Part shown: piece by piece, positions 54,881 to 64,000 of the stretch
Numbering within the stretch: the first letter of the stretch is position 1
Layout: every line of letters starts with the position of its first letter
Assembly (NCBI GenBank): GCA_002699025.1
Contig: PABA01000127.1
Span: 1 to 64,000, forward strand
Direction: 5' to 3'
From: Sandaracinus sp.
Lineage (GTDB): Bacteria; Myxococcota_A; Polyangia; Polyangiales; Houyiibacteriaceae
DNA length: 64,000 nt
Program-made: the position numbers and the translations under genes
Notes under the pieces: model-generated
The model's input: only the letters and a program-made list of their open reading frames with translations
Told to the model about the DNA's origin: nothing
The model's database searches: none

Positions 54881-57800
54881 ATGCGTGCGTCCAAGATCCC
54901 GGCCCACTTCGAAGTGATTCGGTCCTCCGCGGCGGCCCTCTGGGCTCAGCTCGACGCAAACGAAGAACTGGCCGCCCCGTGGCGGCAGATGTTTCGCCAG
55001 GTCACTCAGACTCCGGCGCACGTTGTTTCCGAGCTTCTCCAGAACGCGGACGATGCGGGCGCGACATGGGCGCGAGTGTTCATCGAGAAGGGCGTCTTCG
55101 TGCTCGAGCACGACGGCGCGGACTTCGACGAGTCTGACCTCCGGTCCCTCTGCCGTTTCGGCTTTTCCAACAAGCGTTCTCTGCTCACCATCGGGTTCCG
55201 AGGCATCGGCTTCAAGTCTACCTTTAGCCTCGGCCCGACCGTCTTCCTCACGACGCGAACGCTCTCGCTCAGGTTCCGTGAGGAACATTTCACGCTGCCG
55301 GAGTGGAACGATGAGATTTCCCCGTCACCGCACGTGACGGTGCGCGTGCCGATCGCCGACGCCATGCGCGAGGCCAGCTTGCGCTTGAACTTCGAGCAGT
55401 GGCAGTCAGCTCCGGCCTCCTTGCTCTTCTTCTCCAGTCTGCGTCGTGTCGAGATCGAGAAGGCGGTCCTCGAGGCGGTCTCGCTGGGCGAGGGCCCAGC
55501 CGGCACGCAGCGGTACGAACTTCACGGTGGCGGTCGCGTGGTCGACGTTCTGCTCGCTAGGTCCGAGGAGGAGTCCTTCCCAGCTGACGCCCTCAAGGAG
55601 GTTCGAAACGAACGGGACGCCGACATCGTCCTGCCGCCTTGCCGCGTCGATGTCGTACTCGGCCTGCCCGGGTCGCAGCGGGCCTTCGCGGTCCTTCCCA
55701 CAGAAGTTGCTCTCGACACGCCGTTCTCCGTGAACGGGCCGTTCGTCCAAACACCGGACCGCGAGCGGATCCGCGACCCGGCCAGCTCCGCGACGAACCG
55801 ATGGCTCCTTCGACGCGCCGGTCGGTTGGCGGCGGAAACCATGCTGGCGTGGCTCTCGGACGAAGCCCGGCCGATTGAAGAGCGCCAGCAAGCCTATGGG
55901 CTGCTTCCGAATAGCCCCGGTACCGCCCGCTCCGACCAGCCGGAACCCAACGCCCTGATCGGAAGCGGCTTTGCCAATCTGGGAAGCGCCCCCGCTGTTC
56001 TGCTCGGCGTCGATGCAGACCTGCACACGCGCCCTGACTGCCCCGCCGTTCCCCCAGTGCTCTTCGACGTCTGGGCGACCGACGACCTGCGGTCGATCTT
56101 CGCGCAAGCGGCCTCGACGTTCCTCGCACCCGACGTTTCTCACGAACATCGGACCCGTCTCGTCGCCTGGGGGTGGCTGAGCAGCATAAGCAAGAGCCAG
56201 GTGGCCGACACCCTCTCGCAGACGTCTCCCCCTCGGCCATCGACCGATGACGCGCTCTTCCGCCTTTGGGCGCTCCTGGTTTCGACACTTCGAGGCGGTG
56301 CGTTCACGTGGCGCGCGAGGCGGCTCCACGTCGTGCCGGTCATCGGAGACGGTCGACTTCGCCGGGTCGATCAGGTCGTCAGGCTGCCGCTCAGAGAGGA
56401 TGAAGGCGGCCCAGTCGTCGAGTTCCTCGCTGAACGCCTCTCGGTGGTCGAGCAAGCCTTCATGGAGGCCCTCGACGGCGTCACCGAAGACTCCGCCGAG
56501 GAGTGGAAGCTGGCGGCGCAGCTCCAGCGCGAGTTGGAACTCCATCAGCCCGAGCGACAACGGTCGATCGTCAAACGCGCAAGCGACCTCGTCTTCGCCC
56601 AGGATCCTCCGAACCGAGAAGCGGCCATCCTGCTCGCTCACATCACCGCGAAGAGCGGGGCCCGTCCACCTTCGGGCTTCCGCTGGTTGTGTCAGGATGG
56701 GAGCTGGCAGCAGCCGGATGTGGGGCTGCTCGCCGATGTTCCCGACGAACTTCGCGTCCTTCTGCCGGAGAAGTGGATGGAGTCTCGCCTCCTACATGAG
56801 GCGTACTTCGAGCCCTCGGACGCCTGCTCTGGCGAGGACTGGCTGCTCTGGCTGCGCGGCTCCGCAAGTCCAACGACACGGTTCCCAGGACCATCGGTGA
56901 GGTCGAGCCGGATGTTCTCGCGCTCGAAGCTCGTAGAGCTGATTCGAGCCAGAGGAGGGGAGCCGCCCCGCACCTACCACTACAAGTCGGACAACTTCGA
57001 GATCATCGACTCCGACTTCGACGACGACCTGTGGAACCACTGGCGGCACGCCGGGCGCGCGGACGAGGCGTTCTGGCCGCAGGTCGGTCGAGCCATCTTC
57101 ACCCACGTTCCCTCCGAGCAACTGCTTGGCAGGACGCAGCTCGAGGTGCGGCACCTCGGATACTCGAAGAGGCCGAAGCTGGAGATCACGGGTGCCGACG
57201 TGGGGTGGGTCCGCCGACTTCGGAGCGTGCCGTGCTTGCCGGACCAGAACGACAAGGCCGCACAGCCGGCGGATCTTCATCGGTTCACCGAAACGACGTC
57301 CCCTCTCGTTGGGGTGGAGCGGTTCGTCGCGAGCGACCTCGATACGGCCGAGCGGGCGAAGGTGCTGGACCTGCTGGGTGTCCACTCCACCCCAGCCGAC
57401 GCGGACCGGATCGTGGACCGCCTTCGCGCCCTCTCCGGACACGCAGGCGTGCCCGAGACGGAGCTTGTGAAGTGGTACACGGTTCTCGATCGGATGACGC
57501 CCCGCATGAAGCCGGATGCGCTCGTGGCGTTGACCTCGGCATTCGCCGAGGAGGCGCTGATCCTCACCAGCGACCAACAGTGGCTTGCCAGCGGCGATGT
57601 CTTTGTCTGGCCTGACGACGAGCTGGACGGACTTCCGACGGTGCTGCCCGGCGTCCGCGAGCTTGGACTATGGCGACGGGTCGGTGTACGCGAGCGCCCG
57701 ACCAGCGCACTGCTCTTGGCGCGCCTCCGAGAACTACGCCCAGGAGACTCGATCACCGGGCCCCAGCTCGCGTGGGTGCGCAAAACCCTCGCCAGGCTCG

Positions 57801-59107
57801 GGGAGACTGCTTGGCTCGAGACTGGGCATTGGCTCTCCACCTCTGGCCACTGGGTACCCACCAGAACTCTGGAGTGGAGTGCGTCACGGGAAGACGCCCC
57901 CCTGGTCAAGCATCTCTTCCCGCGGACGAAGGAGCGCGTCGCGGATATGAGGGCGCTTCCGGTGGGCCAGCACTGGGACGCGATGCCGGCGCCGCTCGGC
58001 GCCGGGTTGACCTGGAGAGTCACGGACAGAAGCGCCAAGGGTAAGACCGGAGCCCCACCGGCTTGGTTCAGCGAGTTGACCCAGTGCATCTACCGCACCG
58101 TGTCAGAGGAGCAGGCACGCGATGCCGCGGCTCGCCTCTTCAACTCGACGTGGCAACCCTGCTCGCGGCTGCGCGTCACCCCCTACCTCGCCGCGGAGCC
58201 GGTCGGCGAGAGTGTGGCCCGCGACGTCGCGTGGGAGGGCGGCGTGATCTTCGTTCGCCAGGACCTTGGCGAAGCGCACCTTGCCGAGTCCATGGTCGAC
58301 GAGATCGCGCGACTGATTCCCGAGCGCGACCTGCCTCGCGCCATCCGTGTGTGCGTCTTCCGGACGGCTTCCTTCGTCCGCGAGTACTTCGGCACTCACT
58401 TCGAACTGAGTCAGGAGGACGTTCCGCAGCTCGCGCATGGGGCGCCAACGCATGCAGCAGATGCCTTGCGGGACATCGGAGGCCGCTCGCCACCCAGCCC
58501 TGCCGCGAAGGTCCCCGATGCAGGGCCTCTTGATGGCGAACACGATGATCTTGCGGTGGTCGAGGAGGCGGACGACCCCTCGTTGTCCGAGGAGTTCGAG
58601 ACCAACGACGCCGATGATGCTGTCGTGGGCGACGAGGAGGCACTTGTACAGCCCGAAGATGGCCTCCCGACGCCGGAGCTGCCTCCAGCAGAACTCGAGG
58701 ACCCCGGGATCGACGCGAGCCCTCCGGACGATAGAGAGCGACGACCGTCGCCCCTTCGAGCCTACGCGACGAACTGCGGCTTCACCTGGGATGCAGAGAC
58801 GTCGACGTTCCGCCACCCGGACGGCCGCTCCATCCATCGGCTCGAGCGGCAAGAACTCTTTCAGTGGCGTCTGAAGCACGTCGGCTCCGCGACGACCGAC
58901 ATCTGGGTGGGGGAGCGAGGCAGCCTGGAAAAGGGTGTCGTGGTTCCCACCGAGGTCTGGGAAGCCCTGAAGTCCCGGTCGGATACCGGACTCATCCTGC
59001 CGACCAACTCCGGGGCGGATCTGCTCCCTGCCGACCAGCTCGCCAGCGAGGTCGACCGAGGAAATCTCGTTCTGTTCCCCGCGAGCTACCGGCTTCGGCG
59101 GCGGTAG
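54881..59107 (+). CDS. Large Hsp90/sacsin-type (GHKL) ATPase
   Basis: 1,408 residues from ATG 54881 (GTG 54872 possible). A GHKL ATP-binding domain lies at the N-terminus (about 40-250): VVSELLQNADDAGAT (Mg-binding Asn55) and FRGIGFKSTFSLGP (ATP-lid glycines, about 107-120). The rest, over 1,100 residues, is unassigned alpha/beta sequence with an acidic, low-complexity stretch (about 1200-1290) and a compact C-terminal domain (GFTWDAETSTFRHPDGRSI onward). Sacsin-like ATPases with long unknown tails are recurrent in bacterial conflict islands. Its tight link to the Abi gene suggests that one senses and the other executes, or that the ATPase is a chaperone for the toxin. Confidence 0.78.
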   Translation: MRASKIPAHFEVIRSSAAALWAQLDANEELAAPWRQMFRQVTQTPAHVVSELLQNADDAGATWARVFIEKGVFVLEHDGADFDESDLRSLCRFGFSNKRSLLTIGFRGIGFKSTFSLGPTVFLTTRTLSLRFREEHFTLPEWNDEISPSPHVTVRVPIADAMREASLRLNFEQWQSAPASLLFFSSLRRVEIEKAVLEAVSLGEGPAGTQRYELHGGGRVVDVLLARSEEESFPADALKEVRNERDADIVLPPCRVDVVLGLPGSQRAFAVLPTEVALDTPFSVNGPFVQTPDRERIRDPASSATNRWLLRRAGRLAAETMLAWLSDEARPIEERQQAYGLLPNSPGTARSDQPEPNALIGSGFANLGSAPAVLLGVDADLHTRPDCPAVPPVLFDVWATDDLRSIFAQAASTFLAPDVSHEHRTRLVAWGWLSSISKSQVADTLSQTSPPRPSTDDALFRLWALLVSTLRGGAFTWRARRLHVVPVIGDGRLRRVDQVVRLPLREDEGGPVVEFLAERLSVVEQAFMEALDGVTEDSAEEWKLAAQLQRELELHQPERQRSIVKRASDLVFAQDPPNREAAILLAHITAKSGARPPSGFRWLCQDGSWQQPDVGLLADVPDELRVLLPEKWMESRLLHEAYFEPSDACSGEDWLLWLRGSASPTTRFPGPSVRSSRMFSRSKLVELIRARGGEPPRTYHYKSDNFEIIDSDFDDDLWNHWRHAGRADEAFWPQVGRAIFTHVPSEQLLGRTQLEVRHLGYSKRPKLEITGADVGWVRRLRSVPCLPDQNDKAAQPADLHRFTETTSPLVGVERFVASDLDTAERAKVLDLLGVHSTPADADRIVDRLRALSGHAGVPETELVKWYTVLDRMTPRMKPDALVALTSAFAEEALILTSDQQWLASGDVFVWPDDELDGLPTVLPGVRELGLWRRVGVRERPTSALLLARLRELRPGDSITGPQLAWVRKTLARLGETAWLETGHWLSTSGHWVPTRTLEWSASREDAPLVKHLFPRTKERVADMRALPVGQHWDAMPAPLGAGLTWRVTDRSAKGKTGAPPAWFSELTQCIYRTVSEEQARDAAARLFNSTWQPCSRLRVTPYLAAEPVGESVARDVAWEGGVIFVRQDLGEAHLAESMVDEIARLIPERDLPRAIRVCVFRTASFVREYFGTHFELSQEDVPQLAHGAPTHAADALRDIGGRSPPSPAAKVPDAGPLDGEHDDLAVVEEADDPSLSEEFETNDADDAVVGDEEALVQPEDGLPTPELPPAELEDPGIDASPPDDRERRPSPLRAYATNCGFTWDAETSTFRHPDGRSIHRLERQELFQWRLKHVGSATTDIWVGERGSLEKGVVVPTEVWEALKSRSDTGLILPTNSGADLLPADQLASEVDRGNLVLFPASYRLRRR

Positions 59108-59187
59108 AACCGTCAGTTCCGTAGAAGCTGCCCCGTCCAAGGATGTGCTCGCGGGGATCAGCTCGAGAACCGCACCGGGTTGGCGGG

Positions 59188-59550
59188 CTACCATCCGAGG
59201 TGAAGAACGAGGACCTCCTCCACCGGCTCCAGCACCGCATCGAGCTGGGTGAAGACCGCGGATAGCTCGAGGCCTGGCTCCACGACCACGATGCCGAAGG
59301 TCCTCTCGAGCCCTCGAACCCGTCGGTGCGCGACCGTGACGCTCGACCCATCGGGGAGTTCGCCGCGCTCTGCGGAGGGCACCGGCGCCGCACGCCGGGG
59401 AAGCCGGCGTGGCAGGAAGCGCTCGTCCCCGTCGTACTCCCGAACCTCGCTGCTCTCGGTCAGCGCCGCCACCAGCGCGTCCGTGCTGTCGCGTAGCCCG
59501 CGAAGCGCACGTCGGAGCCGGAGCGTGCCGATGGCTCGATCGCTCGCCAT
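59188..59550 (-). CDS. Small hypothetical protein on the opposite strand
   Basis: 120 residues from ATG 59550. MASDRAIGTLRLRRALRGL then DALVAALTESSEVREYDGDERFLPRRL is followed by a beta-rich part (SSVTVAHRRVRGLERTFGIVVVEPGLEL). No domain recognised. It sits between two plus-strand defence genes and could be a real small gene or a shadow frame. Absence of any plus-strand gene here favours a real one. Confidence 0.45.
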   Translation of the reverse strand: MASDRAIGTLRLRRALRGLRDSTDALVAALTESSEVREYDGDERFLPRRLPRRAAPVPSAERGELPDGSSVTVAHRRVRGLERTFGIVVVEPGLELSAVFTQLDAVLEPVEEVLVLHLGW

Positions 59551-59809
59551 GGAGAGAGGATCCCACGCGCGCCCTGCGGCGGAGAAGCCGCCAGCGACAC
59601 CCCGCGTCACGCGTCCCCACCGACCGCTTGGCCCGAGCAAGTCGTCTTCTCGGTGCGCCACGATCCACTCGAAGCGTCAGTCGAGCCGGCGGAAAGGCGT
59701 CCTGAGGGGGCGGGAGACAGGATCACGCTTGATGACCGGCGACTTCTACAAGTAGCGTGCCGGTCCGTCGAGGTGGCCCAGATCGGCCGACCCAGGGGGA
59801 CGACTCACG

Positions 59810-62800
59810 GTGGCGAAACTCGAAGATCTTCAGGCAGGTACGCGCGTCAACGGGCTCGCGCCCGGCGGCATCGCCGAGGTGAAAGCTGTCGAGTGGTTCG
59901 GCGAACAGTGCGTGCAGGTGATGTACGTCAACGAGTCCGGCCAGGCCGGGCAAGCCCTGCTCTATCGGGACGACGAGCCCCGTTTGAAGATCGAAGAGCG
60001 GGGACGACAGTGGTCCTTCGACGCCGACGGCGATCTGCTCCGGCTCGCCTCGGAGGCTTACCGCATTCACCTCGCATGGCTGTTCGACCCCTACCTCGCC
60101 ATCTCCACCTCCACGATCGACCCACTCCCGCACCAGATCAGCGCCGTTTACGAGGAGATGCTGCCCCGCCAGCCTCTCCGGTTCCTCCTCGCCGACGACC
60201 CCGGCGCCGGCAAGACGATCATGGCCGGCCTCTTCATCAAGGAGCTGCTCGTCCGCGGCGACATGCAGCGCTGCCTGATCATCTCGCCGGGCAGCCTGAC
60301 GGAGCAGTGGCAGGACGAGCTGAAGGAGAAGTTCGACCTCGACTTCGAGATCCTCACCCGCGACATGATCCAAGCGTCGCGGACCTCGAACCCCTTCGAG
60401 CACAAGAACTGCCTGATCGCCCGCCTCGACCAGCTCGCCCGCAACGAAGACATCCAGGAGCGCCTACGGGCCGCCCCAGAGTGGGACCTCGTCGTATGCG
60501 ACGAGGCGCACCGCATGAGCGCCCACTTCTTCGGCGGCGAGATCAAGGAGACCAAGCGCTACAAGCTCGGCAAGAACGTGGGCAGTCATTGCCGGAACTT
60601 CCTGCTGATGACTGCGACGCCGCACAACGGGAAGGAGGAAGACTTCCAGCTCTTCCTCGCCCTGCTCGACGGCGATCGGTTCGCGGGGCGTTTCCGCGAC
60701 GGCGTTCACACCGCCGACCCGGGCGACATGATGCGCCGGCTCGTGAAGGAAGACCTGAAGCGCTTCGACGGGCGCCCTCTGTTCCCGGAGCGCAAGTCGT
60801 ACACCGTCCAGTACGCCCTCTCGGATCCCGAGGCGTACCTCTACACGGAGGTCACGGACTACGTCCGGGAGGAGATGAACCGCGCCGAGCGCTTCGTGGA
60901 GACGGACGACAAGCGGCGCGTGAACGTCGGCTTCGCCCTGATGACGCTCCAGCGGCGGCTCGCCTCGTCGCCGGAGTCGATCTTCCGCTCGCTCGAACGC
61001 CGCCGTGAGCGCCTCGAGAGCCGCCTGCGCGAGGAACGCATCCGCCTGCGCTCGGGCAAGACGCAGACGCACGACCTCGAGATGGAGGGCCCGGTCCTCA
61101 CCGAGGACGACTGGGACGAGATCGACGAGGAGCTGCCCGACGAGGAGCGAGAGGACCTCGAGCAGCAGCTCGTGGACCACGCCACCGCCGCCCGCACGGT
61201 CGAGGAGCTGGAGATCGAGATCGGCACTCTCCAGAACCTGGAGAAGCGGGCCAAGGCGGTGCGGGACAGCGGGAGCGACGCCAAGTGGAACCAGCTCACC
61301 CAGATCCTCGACGACCCGCTCATGGTCGACGAGGACGGGAACCGGCGGAAGCTGCTCATCTTCACCGAGTTCAAGGACACGCTCCTCTACCTCGCCAAGC
61401 GGATCCGCGTGCGCCTCGGCAAGCCCGAGGCCGTCGAAGTCATCCATGGCGGCGTCACCCGGGAGGATCGTCGGCGGGTCGTCCATCGCTTCATGAACGA
61501 CCCGGACCTGGTCGTGCTGGTGGCGAACGACGCGGCCGGCGAGGGCGTGAACCTCCAGCGCGCCCACCTGATGGTGAACTACGACCTTCCCTGGAACCCC
61601 AACCGTCTCGAGCAGCGGTTCGGACGCATCCACCGCATCGGGCAGAAGGAGGTCTGCCACCTCTGGAACCTCGTGGCGAAGGACACCCGCGAAGGCGACG
61701 TCTACGTCCGCCTGCTCCAGAAGCTCGAGCAGGAGCGCGAGGCCCTGGGCGGCAAGGTCTTCGACGTCCTGGGGGACCTGTTCGAGCAAGCGTCGCTCCG
61801 CAACCTCCTCGTCGAAGCCATCCGCTACGGCAACCGCCCCGACGTGAAGGCCCGCCTGGACCAGGCCGTCGACAACGCCACCGAGCGAAAGCACATCGAG
61901 GGCCTGCTCCAGCGCCGCGCGCTCGTCCGGTCGCACATGGACATGGGCCACGTAGACGAGATCCGCGCCGACATGGAGCGGGCGGCCGCACGCCGGCTCC
62001 AACCCCACTTCATCCAGGCGTTCTTCCGGGAGGCCTTCGCACACCTCGGCGGCAAGCTCCACCGCCGGGAGGCCGAGCGCTACGAGGTCACCCACGTCCC
62101 TCAGAGCATCCGGGACCGCGACCGACTCATCGGCACGGGGGCGCCTGTCCTCCGCAAGTACGAACGCGTCTGCTTCGACAAGCGCTTCGTGGACCAGCAG
62201 CCGACGGCGATGCTGGTCGCGCCGGGCAACCCGCTGCTCGACTGCACGATCGACCTGCTCCTCGAGCGCTACCGCGGACTGCTGAAGCAGGGAGCCGTCT
62301 TGGTGGATGACGGCGACATCGAGGCGGAGCCGCGACTCCTCTTCTACCTCGAGCACTCGGTTCAGGACGGGCGCCGTCTTCCCCGGGGCGGCTACCAGGT
62401 CATCTCCCGCCACCTCCAGTTCGTCGAAGTCTCCGAGGGCGGCACGTTCCGCGATGCCGGCATGGCGCCCTACCTCGACTACCGCGCCGTCTCGGACTCG
62501 GAGCGCTCCGCGCTCGACAAGGTCGTCGACGCGGAGTGGCTCAGGCAGGACTGGGAGAACCGGGCGATGGGCTTCGCTCTGAAGACCCTCGTCCCCAAGC
62601 ACGTGGACGAAGTACGAAAGCGGCGGCTGCCCCTGATCGACAAGGTCGAGCAGCAGGTGAAGTCCCGGCTCCAGAAGGAGATCAACTTCTGGGACCGGCG
62701 CGCCCAGGACCTCAAGGCGCAGGAAGCCGCCGGGAAGAAGACGCGCCTGCCGTCGCAGGTGGCCCTCGACCGGGCGAACCGGATGGCCGACCGGCTGAAG

Positions 62801-63343
62801 ATGAGGCTCGAGTCGCTCGAGCTGGAGCGCATGATCTCCCCGCAGCCCCCGCGGGTCATCGGCGGCGCCCTCATCATCCCGGCGGGCCTGCTCCGAAAGC
62901 TGGGCGTCGCGCCGCCCGACTCCGGCGGGGCCGAGCCTCCGCCCTCCGAGCAGGAGACGGAGGACAAGCGCCGCATCGAGCTGCTCGCAATGGAGGCGGT
63001 GATGAAGGCCGAGCGCGCTCTCGGCCGCGAGCCCCGTGACGTGAGCGACCAGAACGTCGGCTACGACATCGAGAGCAAGGACCCCGAGACCGGCGACCTC
63101 CACTTCATCGAGGTCAAGGGCCGCGCGCACGACGCCGCCAACGTCGTGCTCACCCGGAACGAGATCCTGCGCGCTCTGAACGTGCCGGAGCGTTGGGTAC
63201 TCGCCGTGGTCCTCGTGAAGGACGACGTGGCCGCCGAGCCCTTCTACGTGCGCGAGTTCGACTGGGGGCAGCCGAGCTTTGCGACGACCCACGTCACGTT
63301 CGCGATGAAGGCACTCAAGGCGCAGGGGGAGGTTCCGCGATGA
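59810..63343 (+). CDS. SNF2-family helicase with DUF3883-like C-terminus, DrmD-like
   Basis: 1,177 residues from GTG 59810 (aggggga about 10 bases upstream). SNF2/SF2 motor: Walker A DPGAGKTIMAGL (about 131), DEAH as VCDEAHRMS (about 230), MTATPHNGKEEDF, EGVNLQRAHLMVNYDLPWNPNRLEQRFGRIHRIGQ (about 580-613). A helical middle region and a coiled coil follow (about 930-1010). The C-terminal YDIESKDPETGDLHFIEVKGR (about 1085-1105) matches the nuclease-like DUF3883 module. This length and architecture fit DrmD of class 1 DISARM and the helicases of related DUF1156-methylase defence arrays. The expected methylase and drmABC genes would lie to the right, outside the window. ATGA-coupled to the next gene. 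Confidence 0.85.
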   Translation: MAKLEDLQAGTRVNGLAPGGIAEVKAVEWFGEQCVQVMYVNESGQAGQALLYRDDEPRLKIEERGRQWSFDADGDLLRLASEAYRIHLAWLFDPYLAISTSTIDPLPHQISAVYEEMLPRQPLRFLLADDPGAGKTIMAGLFIKELLVRGDMQRCLIISPGSLTEQWQDELKEKFDLDFEILTRDMIQASRTSNPFEHKNCLIARLDQLARNEDIQERLRAAPEWDLVVCDEAHRMSAHFFGGEIKETKRYKLGKNVGSHCRNFLLMTATPHNGKEEDFQLFLALLDGDRFAGRFRDGVHTADPGDMMRRLVKEDLKRFDGRPLFPERKSYTVQYALSDPEAYLYTEVTDYVREEMNRAERFVETDDKRRVNVGFALMTLQRRLASSPESIFRSLERRRERLESRLREERIRLRSGKTQTHDLEMEGPVLTEDDWDEIDEELPDEEREDLEQQLVDHATAARTVEELEIEIGTLQNLEKRAKAVRDSGSDAKWNQLTQILDDPLMVDEDGNRRKLLIFTEFKDTLLYLAKRIRVRLGKPEAVEVIHGGVTREDRRRVVHRFMNDPDLVVLVANDAAGEGVNLQRAHLMVNYDLPWNPNRLEQRFGRIHRIGQKEVCHLWNLVAKDTREGDVYVRLLQKLEQEREALGGKVFDVLGDLFEQASLRNLLVEAIRYGNRPDVKARLDQAVDNATERKHIEGLLQRRALVRSHMDMGHVDEIRADMERAAARRLQPHFIQAFFREAFAHLGGKLHRREAERYEVTHVPQSIRDRDRLIGTGAPVLRKYERVCFDKRFVDQQPTAMLVAPGNPLLDCTIDLLLERYRGLLKQGAVLVDDGDIEAEPRLLFYLEHSVQDGRRLPRGGYQVISRHLQFVEVSEGGTFRDAGMAPYLDYRAVSDSERSALDKVVDAEWLRQDWENRAMGFALKTLVPKHVDEVRKRRLPLIDKVEQQVKSRLQKEINFWDRRAQDLKAQEAAGKKTRLPSQVALDRANRMADRLKMRLESLELERMISPQPPRVIGGALIIPAGLLRKLGVAPPDSGGAEPPPSEQETEDKRRIELLAMEAVMKAERALGREPRDVSDQNVGYDIESKDPETGDLHFIEVKGRAHDAANVVLTRNEILRALNVPERWVLAVVLVKDDVAAEPFYVREFDWGQPSFATTHVTFAMKALKAQGEVPR

Positions 63344-64000
63344 TCGCGACGCCGGCCGACCAGTCGGAGTCGGGCCTCAAGGACCGCTACCGCGACTTCC
63401 AGTATCTCGCGCAGGAGGTCTTGGTACTCGAGCGTTACAACCGCGCGGTGCTGGCTGAGCCGGACAAGGGCGAGCTTCGCATCCACTCGTTCCTGGCGCT
63501 CACGCTCATGGCGCTCGAGCGCTTCCTGAGGATGGTGCTGGATGAGCGGGCCACTGCGGGCCACACGCTTCCCAACCTGCTCGAAATGGCCACCGCGAGA
63601 AGGAACCGACTCTTCGAGCTGGGTGACCGTGAGAAGACCATCCGATTCGTGAACGGGACGCGGCGGGTCGTGATGCACGGCGGCCTCGGCGTGACGAACG
63701 AAGCCGAACATCTCCTCGGGTACCTCCTCCCGCTTTCGCTCGATCTCTTCCGCTTCACGAACGCGGTCGTGGCAGCTTTCGACGCCGCAACCGGCGTGGC
63801 GCACCCCGGCGCCAGGGTGGAGTTCCTCCCGAGCAACGTAGAGCCGAACGACGTGCGGGTCGTCCTGACGCCTGTCGAGGAGCTGATATCGTTGAACAGG
63901 CACAACAAGACCTACAAGCCCGGCGACCCGGAGGACGGCCTACTGCTGTTCGCCGAGGGAGCGCTGTGCATGACCCTGGTGGAGGCCGCCGCGCGACAGT
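63340..64000 (+). CDS. HEPN-like protein coupled to DrmD-like helicase (partial)
   Basis: At least 220 residues; begins MIATPADQSESGLKDRY at the ATGA overlap with the helicase stop and runs off the window without a stop codon. The first 150 residues are helical. NGTRRVVMHGGLG (about 107-119) resembles the Rx4H site of HEPN RNases and related nucleotidyltransferase-associated domains. The later part (VEELISLNRHNKTYKPGDPEDGLLLFAEGALCMTLVEA) is unassigned. Coupling suggests the same defence operon. It is not one of the standard DISARM components I know. Confidence 0.6.
   Translation, partial: MIATPADQSESGLKDRYRDFQYLAQEVLVLERYNRAVLAEPDKGELRIHSFLALTLMALERFLRMVLDERATAGHTLPNLLEMATARRNRLFELGDREKTIRFVNGTRRVVMHGGLGVTNEAEHLLGYLLPLSLDLFRFTNAVVAAFDAATGVAHPGARVEFLPSNVEPNDVRVVLTPVEELISLNRHNKTYKPGDPEDGLLLFAEGALCMTLVEAAARQ

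Noticed and set aside
60464-63292. 942-codon open frame antisense to the SNF2 helicase
   Set aside because: Composition is Val/His/Arg/Asp-rich shadow; the helicase motifs on the plus strand are complete.

Overview
The window is very GC-rich, densely coded DNA that most resembles a myxobacterium-like member of the Myxococcota. The pointers are a Pkn-type Ser/Thr kinase with a C-terminal membrane anchor, lipoproteins with Asp-Ala-Gly-Pro linkers, a macro/CarD-like fusion, and an ECF sigma factor built into an efflux operon. This is inferred from gene content; no 16S or marker phylogeny is possible here.

Positions 1-28.8 kb look like ordinary chromosome. A sulfite/nitrite reductase pair (203-3101) has a promoter and a 14-bp inverted repeat upstream. 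tRNA-Gln(CTG) and tRNA-Glu(CTC) follow, each with its own promoter. Then come a cation/proton antiporter, an outer-membrane barrel protein, an MCE-type lipoprotein, a questin-oxidase-like protein, ApaG, a 3-methyladenine glycosylase, a macro/CarD-like fusion, a YciO-type protein and a minus-strand operon of ECF sigma factor, TolC, adaptor and RND pump facing a divergent TetR gene. A Ser/Thr kinase pair, CoaBC, a VanW protein, a zinc-ribbon membrane protein, GlyA and TrpE complete this part.

At 28,801-28,877 lies tRNA-Asp(GTC). A tyrosine recombinase gene ends inside it on the opposite strand, so the DNA from here to the right edge is best read as a genomic island integrated at tRNA-Asp. Its far end was not found.

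The island carries a series of likely conflict modules separated by transposase debris. (1) A three-gene, ATGA-coupled operon at 34.0-43.1 kb encodes a pseudokinase/UPF1-like helicase, a double-HKD PLD protein and a P-loop ATPase. The first two match the type I Mokosh layout as I remember it; the ATPase is an extra. It is preceded by a helix-turn-helix gene broken by one in-frame TGA. (2) A four-gene operon at 46.2-52.9 kb encodes a glycosyltransferase-kinase-glycosyltransferase protein, a GTP cyclohydrolase II-NADAR fusion whose cyclohydrolase lacks the key tyrosine, an asparagine-synthetase-like amidotransferase and an arylamine N-acetyltransferase-like protein. It lies between two diverged 125-bp direct repeats and is the best candidate for an undescribed system, perhaps making a GTP-derived pyrimidine product. 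(3) An AbiJ/Abi_C-like protein lies next to a 1,408-residue Hsp90/sacsin-type ATPase (53.9-59.1 kb). (4) A DISARM/DrmD-like SNF2 helicase with a DUF3883-type end is coupled to a HEPN-like protein that runs off the window (59.8-64.0 kb).

All family assignments come from reading motifs by eye; no database search was run.
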